Shown: positions 39,853 through 48,443, counted from the first letter of the stretch. The stretch: DNA of 64,000 nucleotides from CAYQQJ01 sp964419935 (GCA_964419935.1 CAYQQJ010000001.1:124001-188000); one strand, 5' to 3'. Numbers and translations are program-made. Notes: generated from the sequence alone by a model not told the origin.

Positions 39853-40341
39853 CCAGGTTTTGCCGTAACTGTTCATCTTGCCTTCCATAAGCTCCATCTC
39901 CGCCACTGACGGTATACCCGGCGCAGTCAGTTGTCCCGAAAGAATTTCATAGTTGTGCGGGTGCCAATAGGCCTTTTCCTCCTCGGGTAGCGTCTCGAAC
40001 AGGCTCTCGGAAATGATGTACTCGATACCATTGAGATTGGCATTGTCGGTATTACCGTCAAACAATGCACATTGGGCAAAGTCCTCGTTCACCTGATGAC
40101 AAAAATGATGGGCTTCCATTTGATGAGATGGCTCATTCTTGAGCGGATGGAACCCTACCAGATACACATCCATTGCATTGAGCGGTGCCTGCCCCTGCAA
40201 GAGTGCAGCCCCCTTCTCCAGCGCTGCAGTCTTGCCGGACTTGTCCACACCCGCCGGCTCCACCTCCGGTCCCCGTTCGCTGCACCCGACGAAAACCAAA
40301 ATGGCAAGCACTGCAAATACCGATCGATGTATCACCACCAT
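39853..40341 (-). pseudogene. 5' part of an OBAP family (DUF1264) lipoprotein gene, cut by the same breakpoint
   Basis: The ATG at 40341 has TGGAG upstream and a lipobox at FVGC. Conserved OBAP blocks follow: LNAMDVYLVGFHPLKNEPSH, QMEAHHFCHQVNEDFAQCAL, NLNGIEYIISESLFETLPEE, KAYWHPHNYEILSGQLTAPG and MNSYGKTW. After this Trp the frame runs to 39667 but reads only the antisense of fer1, so the true C-terminus is missing. That C-terminus is at 42110-42346 on the plus strand. OBAP proteins were first described as oil-body-associated in plants; the bacterial function is unknown. Confidence 0.8.
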
Positions 40342-40407
40342 AGCAACTCCAGCCAATTAAGCGTCCGCACGACTCTGGGCTATCTATAGCTCGTCCATGA
40401 GCTTTTT

Positions 40408-40473
40408 ACCTTCTACCTTCTACCTTCTACCTTTTCCCTTTTCCCTATCTTTTCTCTTGCAGCTTGCGGCTTC
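40408..40473 (-). repeat. Heptamer array after fer2
   Basis: Read in the sense of fer2, the stop TGA is followed by G and then units in strict 7-bp register: AAGCCGC, AAGCTGC, AAGAGAA, AAGATAG, GGAAAAG twice and GTAGAAG three times. It combines in one place the unit types seen separately after the Nudix gene, metG, apbC and dcd. Confidence 0.85.
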
Positions 40474-41213
40474 TCACAACCCCATCCTTGCCTGATCCAG
40501 TACAACCGTTTCGTACAATGTGCGAACTTCCTGGACGTGGATATTTTCTTGCTGCAACGCAACGCCGAATTCCGCGGCCATCTCATCCATACCCATGTCC
40601 TCGGCCAGTTTGATAAGAAGTTCCCAGGCCGCGTTATCAGTGAGTTCAATCGACAACATTGTTTCAAGACATTGGCCAATGGACGTGCGCGGGTCCGTAA
40701 TCACCTTGACCATCCCCATTGAAGCCACGCCGGTAACATCCGCATCGGGGGTTTGCGCGGTGGGATCGGCGCCGAGTTTTTCCAGGCAGCCTTTGATCAT
40801 TTGAAAATGCTGCGCTTCCTGGTTACGAAACTCCCGCAAGCGATCAATGAACACCGCAGGAGACAATTTTCCGCTGGACGATGCCGCTACACATTTATCA
40901 ATAAATGACTCGTAAATGCGAATCCCGGTTCTTTCATAAGCGAGCCTCTCTCCCAATTTGTTAATAAACATCTCGGGGTTGTGTCCGGTCATTTTCTTCA
41001 TGGCGGACTTGAGCATTCCCTTGGGAGTGCCCGGGACCGGAACAGAGCCCACGGAGCCGGCTTCACCGGAAAGTCCCGCTTCATGGATCTGACCGCCTGC
41101 GAGCTACCGCCGGTAGAAAAGAATTTTTCCGCACCCTCGATCATTGACTTGCTATCGAACGGCGACGCATCAATGCCGGTTCGGTTGGTGCCCATCTGTG
41201 TTGATTTTTCCAT
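40474..41213 (-). pseudogene. Ferritin-like protein gene (fer2) with a frameshift
   Basis: The ATG at 41213 has GAGGA upstream and starts MEKSTQMGTNRTGIDASPFD then SKSMIEGAEKFF. About 50 codons on, near 41055-41072 (CTTCACCGGAAAG on the plus strand), the conserved sequence continues one frame over: EAGSVGSVPVPGTPKGM, FINKLGERLAYERTGIRIYE, EAQHFQMIKGCLEKLG, QQENIHVQEVRTLYETVVLD. The later part is a four-helix ferritin-like bundle with E-x-x-H and E-R-x-G-x-R-x-Y-E metal-site-like residues. A one-base loss, in the organism or in the sequence, would explain it. Without repair the product is truncated. Confidence 0.7.
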
Positions 41214-41272
41214 GGTGTGGTCCTCGTATCTTGATATCAGGCTCAGTATCAGGCGCTATTTCACGCACCGTC

Positions 41273-42109
41273 TCAGGATGCCCTGGCGAATGGCTGGCTC
41301 AGTTCGGTGCCCGGCTGCCACTGGTAGCCGGCTGCCACGGTTTCTGTTGGAGAGCCTTCAGAATTCATATGATTCCGGTAATCCTGCGATGCTCGAGTCT
41401 CCTGCTCCTTCGGAACAAATTTGGAGCCGGCCACGCGCAAATCGATTTCGTCCTGCAGCGTCTTGCGAACGAATTCCCGCTGGCTTTGGTAGGCAATAGG
41501 ATCGGGCATGAAGGTCGGAATAATCTCAGCGGGGTCGCGTCGCTCATGTTTTTTAAACAACTCCATGACCAATTGCAGGTGGCCGAGCTCATAGTCAAGG
41601 AAGCGTTCCCAAATCGCTTTTACATGTGGATTGGTTTCAGCCTCCATACAACTGTAATAGTTATATGCTTCATTGGCTTCAGAAAGCATCCATTTTTCCA
41701 ACCAGGTTTCATTAGGGTCAATGATGGAGCCGTATTGCGTCACATGTTGCTCTTCAATGGACGCAATCTCCGCATAAAGTTGTCGGGCCACCGGATCACT
41801 GAAGGTCGGCCCAATGTTCATGTGGTAATCGCGCGTTTGATACTCGCCGGAGAAAATGGTCAGCGCATTCATTTTGCTGATGGGGTCCGTTGCCTTGTGA
41901 TCGTAATGGTCCCGTAGGTCATCCTCCGGATCGCGATGCTCCTCGATTGTGGGACGTCCGGGAGTAATGTCGGTGTAACACTGCAAAATATTGTTGGCAT
42001 CCTTTCCCTCAACCCGATCCAACAATGCCGAATAGCGGTACATATGATCAAAATCTTCCAGAAGCCCGTAGCGATACACCTGCGCAAGGTAGGGGTCGGG
42101 TTCCTGAGT
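41273..42109 (-). pseudogene. 3' part of the ferritin-like protein gene (fer1)
   Basis: From TQEPDPYLAQVYRYGLLEDF the frame gives a helical ferritin-like domain: DHMYRYSALLDRVEGKDANN, IGPTFSDPVARQLYAEIASI with EEQHVTQYGSII, ETWLEKWMLSEANEAYNYYS and ERFLDYELGHLQLVMELFKK. EEQH and ELGH are the metal-ligand motifs of ferritin-like bundles. The open frame extends to 42190 upstream but there reads antisense of the OBAP C-terminus, and no ribosome binding site is present. It belongs to the N-terminal piece at 39595-39852. Confidence 0.8.
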
Positions 42110-42346
42110 GAAGTGAGGGAGGAAAAGGGGGCTGACAGCCTGCCGTTGGGGGATGCAAAACTGGCTTGGTCGTTTAACCGGGACGGACAAATTAAACCGG
42201 AATTGCTCGAGGCTCGGGATCAGCGAATGGGGATTGACACGGATCAGGTGCGGGAACAGCGGAAGCCATTGGCGGATTTGGCAAAGCCACAGATGGGCGA
42301 GAATGCCATAGAGGATGCCTTGAAAGAGTCAGCGGAGAGCCGCTAG
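42110..42346 (+). pseudogene. 3' part of the OBAP family lipoprotein gene
   Basis: In the plus frame the sequence EVREEKGADSLPLGDAKLAW then SFNRDGQIKPELLEARDQRM is the C-terminal block of OBAP proteins (LPLG...F..DGQ...L...RD). It ends in KESAESR and a TAG directly before the cyclase gene. It follows YGKTW of the 39853-40341 piece when the inverted segment is turned round, with a spacing between W and LPLG that fits what I recall of the family. It has no start codon or ribosome binding site of its own. Confidence 0.8.
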
Positions 42347-42348
42347 GT

Positions 42349-44169
42349 TTATGCCGAACTGATAGATACTATACGGCTGTTCACTACGCTGTCGCTGTCA
42401 TAGATAGTACTGCAATTGCGTCCCGCCGCCTTGCCTTGATAGAGCGCGGCATCGGCTCTTGCCATCATTTCCTGTACCGTGAGTATCTCTTCCGTGGACA
42501 GCACTTGGGTAATGCCGCTTGATAGTGTGTGCTGAATAACCTGTCCATTGTATTGAGTGGGGTTTTGACCGAACTGTATACGAATGCGTTCGGCAATTTG
42601 CCAAACCCGGTCCATGGAGTCCGCTCGCAAGAGCATGGCGAATTCTTCACCGCCGTAACGTATGCAGACGTCGCCCTCTCGGCTCAGATGTTCAATCAGT
42701 TCAGCAACTTCCTTAAGCACATAATCACCCGCTTCATGGCCGTAGGTGTCGTTGATTTGCTTGAAGTGGTCCAGATCCATCATGATCAGAAAAACCGGTT
42801 GGCCGTCCTTTAAAAAACACTCCCGGAGTTGTTCGTACTGCAACTGCAACAAGCGTCGGTTGCCCAGGCCGGTCAAGGGGTCCTGATTGGCCAGAGCGAT
42901 GGCCTGGCGTCTGTCGGTATCCAGGCTCAACAACCACTCGGACATAGCCACCATCAAAAATATGGACTCCAGCAGGCTACCGGCCTGCATGTAGTTGAGT
43001 ACTTGCATTCCCCATTGCAGGAAATTGGTATAGCCGCTGGTGACGCACACCAGCACGCTGAGTGAGTAAACCAGCCACGCCAGTGTGTACCAGCGGGCAT
43101 AGGTAAGGCCGCGGCGGTATGCGCGCCAGCTGGCGACAGGAATAACCACCGCGAGCAAGGCCAAGGCTCCGAAGGCAACATCGAGCACTACGCCGTACGC
43201 GCCTCCAATTCGCAATAACAATCCGCAGGCGATCACCAGTTGCAGGGCCGTAAAGAATCGGTGCATTTTTGGTTGAAGCGTGTGGGTGCGCAAAAAGGCT
43301 TTGGAGAATTGCAGTGCAAACATTGCGAACAGAAGAAACGCAATGTGGAAACCCTCGTTGTGCCAGTAGACCGCGTTCGGCCACAGGTACTGGAATGCGT
43401 AGCCATTCAAAAACAACCAGAGCAACGCGGTGCCGATCAGGAATACCGAGTAGTAGAGGGCAATGCGCTGGCGCAACAGCAGGGCAAAGCTCAGGGATAT
43501 GATGATCAGAATCAACAGGATTCCGTAATAACCGCCGTAAATGAGGTTTTCGTTGCGGGCGGTCTGCCAGAAGGTGTTCTCTTCCCAGACACCGAAATTG
43601 AGGCTGACGGAGTCGGGCTTGTCGAAGAACACTTTGACGTAGACATCAGTGTAGCTGTGCGCCGGTGTGGCATGTCTGAAACTGAGTGCGCGGTAGTCCA
43701 GGGGGCGGGTGTGGAATGGTTGCCGATCCGACAGATGTTGCTGCTGAAATTCCGCCGTGTTTTCATCGCGGTAGTAAACAACAAGGTTGTCGAGATAGCT
43801 GGTGTCGTTATGCAAAACCCAGGGTTTGGCCGCGTCGTCAGCGTTCAGCAAACGCATGCGCAGCCAGAACGCCCGATCGCTGATTCCTTGATTGATGTCC
43901 GCGTGCGTCAGTGGACTAAAGTCAGACTTGGTAACGCTGGTGAATGGTTGGTCCACGTCCGCGGGGAGAAACTCGATGATGTCCCTAAGCCATTGCTGTT
44001 GCAGCGTCGAGATGTCGACTTCCGGAAGATCGGCAGCCTGGGCGGTGGCGCTGCAAGTGATTAACAGCCACATCCAGAAAGTAACGCTCGTGAATCTTGG
44101 AATAACGCCCATGAACCTGTGAATAACGCCCATGTACCTGTGAGAGTTGCGTGGCAACACCTTTCCCAT
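42349..44169 (-). CDS. 7TM-DISM sensor diguanylate cyclase
   Basis: The protein makes the second messenger cyclic di-GMP. Order: signal peptide (FWMWLLITCSATAQA), extracellular 7TMR-DISM ligand-binding domain (about 45-195, SDRAFWLRMRLLNADDAAKP), seven TM helices (about 200-400, from YGGYYGILLILIIISLSFAL), then a GGDEF domain (about 435-600) with NQDPLTGLGNRR, DLDHFKQINDTYGHEAGD and the active motif RYGGEEFAML. The active site is intact and no inhibitory RxxD site is obvious. ATG 44169 has GGAG eight bases upstream; later ATGs within a duplicated 21-bp unit are also possible. Confidence 0.9.
   Translation of the reverse strand: MGKVLPRNSHRYMGVIHRFMGVIPRFTSVTFWMWLLITCSATAQAADLPEVDISTLQQQWLRDIIEFLPADVDQPFTSVTKSDFSPLTHADINQGISDRAFWLRMRLLNADDAAKPWVLHNDTSYLDNLVVYYRDENTAEFQQQHLSDRQPFHTRPLDYRALSFRHATPAHSYTDVYVKVFFDKPDSVSLNFGVWEENTFWQTARNENLIYGGYYGILLILIIISLSFALLLRQRIALYYSVFLIGTALLWLFLNGYAFQYLWPNAVYWHNEGFHIAFLLFAMFALQFSKAFLRTHTLQPKMHRFFTALQLVIACGLLLRIGGAYGVVLDVAFGALALLAVVIPVASWRAYRRGLTYARWYTLAWLVYSLSVLVCVTSGYTNFLQWGMQVLNYMQAGSLLESIFLMVAMSEWLLSLDTDRRQAIALANQDPLTGLGNRRLLQLQYEQLRECFLKDGQPVFLIMMDLDHFKQINDTYGHEAGDYVLKEVAELIEHLSREGDVCIRYGGEEFAMLLRADSMDRVWQIAERIRIQFGQNPTQYNGQVIQHTLSSGITQVLSTEEILTVQEMMARADAALYQGKAAGRNCSTIYDSDSVVNSRIVSISSA
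44100..44141 (-). repeat. 21-bp tandem duplication at the start of the cyclase gene
   Basis: Two adjacent 21-bp units (44100-44120 and 44121-44141) differ at one base and on the coding strand each read ACAGG, three bases, ATGGGCGTTATTC. Each encodes HR(Y/F)MGVI, so the ATG with an AGG-containing leader has been duplicated before the signal peptide. Confidence 0.85.
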
Positions 44170-44291
44170 GCGTAAAACTCCACGCGCAGCCATTTTTTAT
44201 TCGTGTCGTTAAGACGTGTCATTAAGGATAGCCCAATGCTGGCGCCTAAACCAGCGCGCGCCATTGAATCTTTGATGCTGTGCGCAATCCT

Positions 44292-44975
44292 ATGGACATG
44301 CAAACGCCCGCCTGCCTCGACACGTCATCCTATCCGCCGCCGCCCTGGCAGCTTGAGGGCACCGCGCTGTTGCGGGTGCAAATGCTGAAGGTTTCACAGG
44401 TGCGCGAGTCGGTGCCTGCAGAGTTATCCATAGTCACCGCACTACCGGGAAGGACGCTCGGCGGCATTCTCGCGGTGCGCTATGGCTCCGGTTCCACACT
44501 GGCCTACCACGAGCTTATAGTGATGCCCGCGCTTGTCCGGCATGGAACCAGAGTTGGTGGGTGGATATCCCATATTTACGTCGATGATCCGCGCAGTTGT
44601 GCTGCCGGGCGGGAGGTCTGGGGACTGTCAAAGGAGCTGGCGGAATTTCAGTGGCAGACAACAGCTCGCGGAATGGCGGTAACGGTTTTGCCTGAAAAGA
44701 CCCACGGACAGCAGAGTCAGGCGCTTTGTCGGATCTCCGCTTCGGCTCCGTCACGCAAGCCTTCAACGGCGAGACATTTTTCGTTCGCGAAACGCTTTCC
44801 CACCATGGAATATCTCAGAGTCCCGCTGTTTTCACCCGTACTCGCGATACGCAATCAGAGCTTGATCGCGTTCAGTGGGCGCGGATCTGGTCGTCTTGGC
44901 AAATCCCTGTGCGATCTTGGCGTGCATCCCGAAAGTCCCTTTGCGCATATGGCTTTACCAGTGGATGGGGAATGA
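44292..44975 (+). CDS. Acetoacetate decarboxylase-like protein, probably frameshifted near its end
   Basis: The frame has the ADC-fold pattern: TALPGRTLGGILAVRYGSGS, TLAYHELIVMP, GGWISHIYVDDPRSCAAGRE and VWGLSKELAEFQW, the last with the conserved GxxK(E) lysine region. Such ADC-like proteins are often of unknown substrate. The frame ends at 44975 (HMALPVDGE), but the next frame continues with MTLEQFNLQLPKPDILLSL to 45031, which looks like the true C-terminus. One extra G in the GGGG run at about 44966-44969 would join them. The start may be ATG 44292, ATG 44298 or GTG 44280. Confidence 0.7.
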   Translation: MDMQTPACLDTSSYPPPPWQLEGTALLRVQMLKVSQVRESVPAELSIVTALPGRTLGGILAVRYGSGSTLAYHELIVMPALVRHGTRVGGWISHIYVDDPRSCAAGREVWGLSKELAEFQWQTTARGMAVTVLPEKTHGQQSQALCRISASAPSRKPSTARHFSFAKRFPTMEYLRVPLFSPVLAIRNQSLIAFSGRGSGRLGKSLCDLGVHPESPFAHMALPVDGE

Positions 44976-45038
44976 CACTTGAACAATTTAACCTGCAACT
45001 TCCAAAGCCGGATATTCTGTTGTCTTTGTGATTCTATG

Positions 45039-45063
45039 AACCCGGCAATCTTGATTGTCGGGT
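45039..45063 (+). terminator. Terminator after the ADC-like gene
   Basis: AACCCGGCAAT and ATTGTCGGGTT pair over 11 bp with one mismatch around CTTG, nine bases after the stop codon of the frame ending at 45031. That position supports 45031 as the original gene end. Confidence 0.6.
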
Positions 45064-45147
45064 TACGATGCTCGCGGGCTCGCCTCTAACCGACCTACGG
45101 GTAGTATCTCCTTTCGATGTCTGGTGTTAGTCGAGTGCACCAAGTAG

Positions 45148-45301
45148 TTTGTCATCAGGGTAGGTCTTTTGAAACCCTCGCGGCAGGGACGCCGCGGGAC
45201 CGCTCCTTGGCATCCTGCCATCGCGGTATTAGTGCGTCCATGCACGTCGAAGCCACAGGGATGTGTTTATGCGTTTTCAAACGATCTACCCTGATGACAA
45301 A
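45148..45301. repeat. Long hairpin repeat, copy 3 (extended core, reverse orientation)
   Basis: The arm 45148-45174 (TTTGTCATCAGGGTAGGTC...) pairs with 45274-45301 apart from two or three mismatches. Read on the minus strand the core is AACGCATAAACACATCCC, TGTGGCTTCGAC and later a GCGTCCCTGC stem, as in copy 2, but with about 50 extra bases that contain an AGGAT-loop stem (TGGCAGGATGCCA). It fills most of the 356 bp between the ADC-like gene and the oxidoreductase. Confidence 0.8.
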
Positions 45302-45387
45302 CGGATCGAAGCCCAGTACCGCCTTTATCGTAATAGTAATTTGGCCGATAATAATTGCCGGGTTAATACTAGCGCCTATATGCTATC

Positions 45388-46812
45388 TCAGCGCCCGCCA
45401 ATCAACCTGACCAACGCGTCCGCTTTTGGGGGTGCAATGGCAATTTTGCGAGGGCGCTCAAACAGGGCCAGAATTTTTTCTGCAGCCAGATAGCCGGAAC
45501 GCACCGCGCTTTCCATGGATGATGGCAAGCCGGTCGCCGTCCAGTCACCGGCCAGATAAAACCCTTCTGCGGGAGTGACATTGTCCGGACGCAACTGTTC
45601 AGCACCGGGGAAAGGTGCTGGAACAGCCATGGGAATGTGGTGGACCCGTGCGTGAAGCAGCTTGGCCTGATCTATCGCAGGCAAAAATTGCCGAAGTTCC
45701 TGCAGCGTCGCATTCACTATCGCGTCATCGTCCATATTCTCCACCCGTTGGCTATAGACGATGTTGCTGGCAATGACCGATGGTCGCTGCGCCCAGCCGT
45801 GGCGGATGTTGGATAGATCATAGGAATCATAATTGACATTGTCCGGCGACCAGACGCGGGCCCAGAATTTTTCCCGGGTCAGTTTTCGGTCGAACCATAA
45901 ATAGCTACTTACGTAACGGCTGGGCGAGAACTGCGACAGTTCCTGAAACACCGGGAAATCTCGGTACCAGGCGTCTGGCAATAAATCCGGCAGTTGCTGA
46001 GGTGGTATGGCGGCGACGCAGGTGGTGGCTTCAAGGTGGGTGCCATCTGCAAGCTGCACACCGGAGAATCGAGCTTCATTGGCGGCTGCGCCGGTGATAG
46101 CGCTGACTGCACTGTTTTCCAGTACCCGGCCTCCTGCTGCCTCAATCTGTGCTTTCGCAGCAGGCGCGAACAGATCACCCAATCCTCCGGCGGGAAAGCC
46201 GATTTTGTAACCACTTTTGCCGATCATGAAACGGAAAAAACGCAACAACGCACCTGCCGAGCAGTGTTCCAGTGGCACATTCATGATCGACATACAGGCC
46301 GAGCGCCAGAACCAGTCGATAAAATGCTGGCTGACTCCCTGCTGCTGCAAATAATCCTCCGCCTTACGATCGTCCAGCTGCGCAACGTCCCGGTTGCTTA
46401 GCTTGAGCACTCGCCACATGAGTCGGTTATTGGTGAGGAGTTCTTTCCAGGAAACCTGGGGCAGGGCGAGCAGGCTCGGTAAAAAGTGAAATGGCACCGG
46501 CAGTGCGTGCATCCGAATCGTCACGGGGCGGGGCTCACCAACCAGTGTGATGAATTTGCCGGTTTGCCAGATCACTTGATTCCGAGTGCCGAGCCCGTCC
46601 AGGAGGTGCAACATGTTGTTGTATTCGGATAGCAGAATGTGGGGGCCAATATCGACGATATCTCCCGTCTGCTCGTCTGTCCAGCTGCGGGCGCGACCGC
46701 CCAGCTGGTTGCTGCTTTCGAGCACGGTGACCGACAGCCCGCTGCGGCACAGCTCCAGCCCGCAGGCGAGCCCTGCGATACCGCCGCCGATGATTAGCGT
46801 GTCTGTGTGCAT
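45388..46812 (-). CDS. FAD-dependent oxidoreductase of the phytoene desaturase / HpnE type
   Basis: Start at 46812 (MHTDTLIIGGGIAGLACGLE) gives the N-terminal dinucleotide motif directly; the frame upstream is antisense. LESSNQLGGRARSW is the second FAD motif, and the C-terminal FAD site reads GFYLAGDWTATGLPSSMESA. The family includes hydroxysqualene dehydroxylase (HpnE), phytoene and zeta-carotene desaturases and flavin amine oxidases. PLEHCSAGALLRFFRF and the ARVHHIPMAVPAPFPG segment are most like HpnE or zeta-carotene desaturase-like proteins. No hopanoid or carotenoid gene is adjacent, so the substrate stays open. Confidence 0.82.
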   Translation of the reverse strand: MHTDTLIIGGGIAGLACGLELCRSGLSVTVLESSNQLGGRARSWTDEQTGDIVDIGPHILLSEYNNMLHLLDGLGTRNQVIWQTGKFITLVGEPRPVTIRMHALPVPFHFLPSLLALPQVSWKELLTNNRLMWRVLKLSNRDVAQLDDRKAEDYLQQQGVSQHFIDWFWRSACMSIMNVPLEHCSAGALLRFFRFMIGKSGYKIGFPAGGLGDLFAPAAKAQIEAAGGRVLENSAVSAITGAAANEARFSGVQLADGTHLEATTCVAAIPPQQLPDLLPDAWYRDFPVFQELSQFSPSRYVSSYLWFDRKLTREKFWARVWSPDNVNYDSYDLSNIRHGWAQRPSVIASNIVYSQRVENMDDDAIVNATLQELRQFLPAIDQAKLLHARVHHIPMAVPAPFPGAEQLRPDNVTPAEGFYLAGDWTATGLPSSMESAVRSGYLAAEKILALFERPRKIAIAPPKADALVRLIGGR

Positions 46813-46822
46813 GCAGTATGTG

Positions 46823-47086
46823 CTATCGCAGAAATTTGCCGACGTACCAGCAACTGGCGCTGATCTCGTAGTTTTGCTCCTTTGCCCAGCGCAAGCCGTG
46901 CCGCACCAGGGATTCAGCCAAACCCTTGCCCCGGAATTCATTGGGAACGTAGGTGTGGGTGAAATTGATTGCGCTGGGTTGTCTGCTGTCCGGCGATAGC
47001 CGGTAGTCCAGTACCGCGGGCTCACCGCCGGTACTCAGGACGAATCGCTGCCTCGCCGGGTCGTGTTCAATGGTTGGTGTCGTCAT
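46823..47086 (-). CDS. Small GNAT-type N-acetyltransferase (YidJ/YjdJ-like)
   Basis: Start at 47086 (MTTPTIEHDPARQRFVLSTG) gives 87 residues. The short form of the GNAT fold is visible: PAVLDYRLSPDSRQPSAINF, THTYVPNEFRGKGLAESLVR (acetyl-CoA loop R-G-K-G-L-A) and WAKEQNYEISASCWYVGKFL. This class of about 90-residue acetyltransferase-like proteins is widespread and poorly characterised. It ends 10 bp before the oxidoreductase start, so the two are likely cotranscribed. Confidence 0.82.
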   Translation of the reverse strand: MTTPTIEHDPARQRFVLSTGGEPAVLDYRLSPDSRQPSAINFTHTYVPNEFRGKGLAESLVRHGLRWAKEQNYEISASCWYVGKFLR

Positions 47087-47197
47087 GGCTAAACTCCGGA
47101 AACGATCGGTTTGGCAATTCGCCTGCAAGGTCTGGCCCAACTGCCTAAGGCCACCAGCGTAACAAAGGCTTTTCCTCGCAGCGCTTTTATTCTACCA

Positions 47198-47217
47198 TAC
47201 TGTTTTTATATACAGTT
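47198..47217 (+). promoter_or_regulatory. LexA (SOS) box upstream of the radical SAM gene
   Basis: CTGT at 47200, eight AT-only bases, ACAG at 47212, flanked by TA on the left and TT on the right. The site is 18 bp before the start codon at 47236, as in classic LexA-controlled genes, so the radical SAM gene is probably DNA-damage inducible. Confidence 0.85.
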
Positions 47218-47235
47218 GTTGGCGGGCGGTGAGTG

Positions 47236-48393
47236 ATGACGGAAGAGAAACTACAATTGGACGCGTGGCAATCGAGACCATTGACGGCTCTCAAAGGGCG
47301 TGGTGCTGTGACCAATATTGAAGGACGTTTCGATTATCAGCAAATTGAAGAATTTGATGATGGTTGGGCTTTAGAGAATGATGACTCCCTACCCGGCGTA
47401 AAAACACAAGTATCAGCTGAATACGCGAAAACTATCCTGACACGCAATGCCTCACCGGACATTCCCTTCAATGTTTCCCTGAATCCCTATCGCGGTTGTG
47501 AACATGGTTGCATCTACTGCTTTGCGCGCCCCACGCACAGTTACCTAGGGCTCTCGCCGGGGCTCGACTTTGAGAGCCGCATCTTCGCCAAGATGAACGC
47601 GGCGGATCTTCTGCGGCAGGAGCTGGCAAAAAAATCCTATCAACCCGAGCCGATTGCACTGGGAGTTAATACCGACGCCTACCAGCCCTGTGAACGTGAA
47701 CTTCAACTGACCCGGCGCATACTGGAAACCCTGCATGCCTGTGAACACCCGGTGGCATTGATTACCAAAAGCTCGTTGATCGAACGGGACATTGGTTTGC
47801 TGGCGCCCATGGCAGCCAAAGGGCAAGCGCTGGTAACCGTGACAATTACAACTCTGGACCATGCCATTGCCCGCACACTGGAGCCGCGTGCCACGGCGCC
47901 CAGTCGGCGGTTGCGCACCGTTCAAAAACTGAGCGAAGCAGGCATTCCCGTCGGAGTCAACGTTGCGCCGATTATTCCTTTCGTCACAGAGCAGGAGCTG
48001 GAACAGGTACTTGAAGCGGCCGCTGATGCCGGCGCGGTCAACGCCGGGTACATCGTGTTGCGCCTGCCCTGGGAGGTGAACCCCCTGTTCCAGCAATGGT
48101 TGCAGGCGCACTTTCCGGAGCGTGCAGAACGGGTAATGAATAGGGTGCGGGACATGCGTGGCGGTAAAGATTACGACGCTGACTTCAGCACACGCATGCG
48201 GGGTGATGGCGTATGGGCAGATCTGATTCGCCAACGTTTTGAAAAGGCAGTCAAACGCTACGGCTTGAACTCCCAGAGGACGCGATTTGGCACCCTCGAC
48301 AGCACCCAATTCCGTCGTCCGGATTGGGTGCCGCCGGTGAGGGCAAAGCGCATTATCGAAGAGGAGCAGTTGGATCTATTCGGCAGCTGTTGA
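47236..48393 (+). CDS. PA0069-family radical SAM protein
   Basis: The 385-residue protein has the radical SAM cluster motif C-x3-C-x2-C in YRGCEHGCIYCFARPTHSYL, then a TIM-barrel core (LGVNTDAYQPCERELQLTRR, VALITKSSLIERDIGLL, VTVTITTLDHAIARTLEPRA). This is the PA0069 / SPL-like group, related to spore photoproduct lyase, whose substrate is not established. GTG 47233 immediately precedes the chosen ATG. The LexA box argues for a role in the response to DNA damage. From memory, PA0069 of Pseudomonas aeruginosa belongs to the LexA regulon; that should be confirmed. Confidence 0.9.
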   Translation: MTEEKLQLDAWQSRPLTALKGRGAVTNIEGRFDYQQIEEFDDGWALENDDSLPGVKTQVSAEYAKTILTRNASPDIPFNVSLNPYRGCEHGCIYCFARPTHSYLGLSPGLDFESRIFAKMNAADLLRQELAKKSYQPEPIALGVNTDAYQPCERELQLTRRILETLHACEHPVALITKSSLIERDIGLLAPMAAKGQALVTVTITTLDHAIARTLEPRATAPSRRLRTVQKLSEAGIPVGVNVAPIIPFVTEQELEQVLEAAADAGAVNAGYIVLRLPWEVNPLFQQWLQAHFPERAERVMNRVRDMRGGKDYDADFSTRMRGDGVWADLIRQRFEKAVKRYGLNSQRTRFGTLDSTQFRRPDWVPPVRAKRIIEEEQLDLFGSC

Positions 48394-48443
48394 TCGTTCG
48401 TAGTGACGTTCAACAGCTAGCCACTCTTCTTGGCAGTCTCCCA

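Larger units (their letters stand above)
39853..42109. other. Inverted chromosomal segment (2257 bp) with breakpoints inside two genes
   Basis: Left of the junction 39852/39853 lies the fer1 N-terminus (plus), right of it the OBAP N-terminal part (minus). At 42109/42110 the fer1 C-terminal part (minus) meets the OBAP C-terminus (plus). Reversing the segment restores both reading frames at once and places fer1, fer2 and OBAP head to tail on the plus strand as one operon. The junctions share only a few bases (CAGG), so homologous or site-specific recombination at long repeats is not indicated. Confidence 0.75.

Noticed and set aside
39852..42110. Site-specific invertase switch at the ferritin/OBAP breakpoints
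   Set aside because: No inverted repeat longer than about four bases is visible at the two junctions and no recombinase gene is next to them, so a programmed switch is not supported by the sequence.
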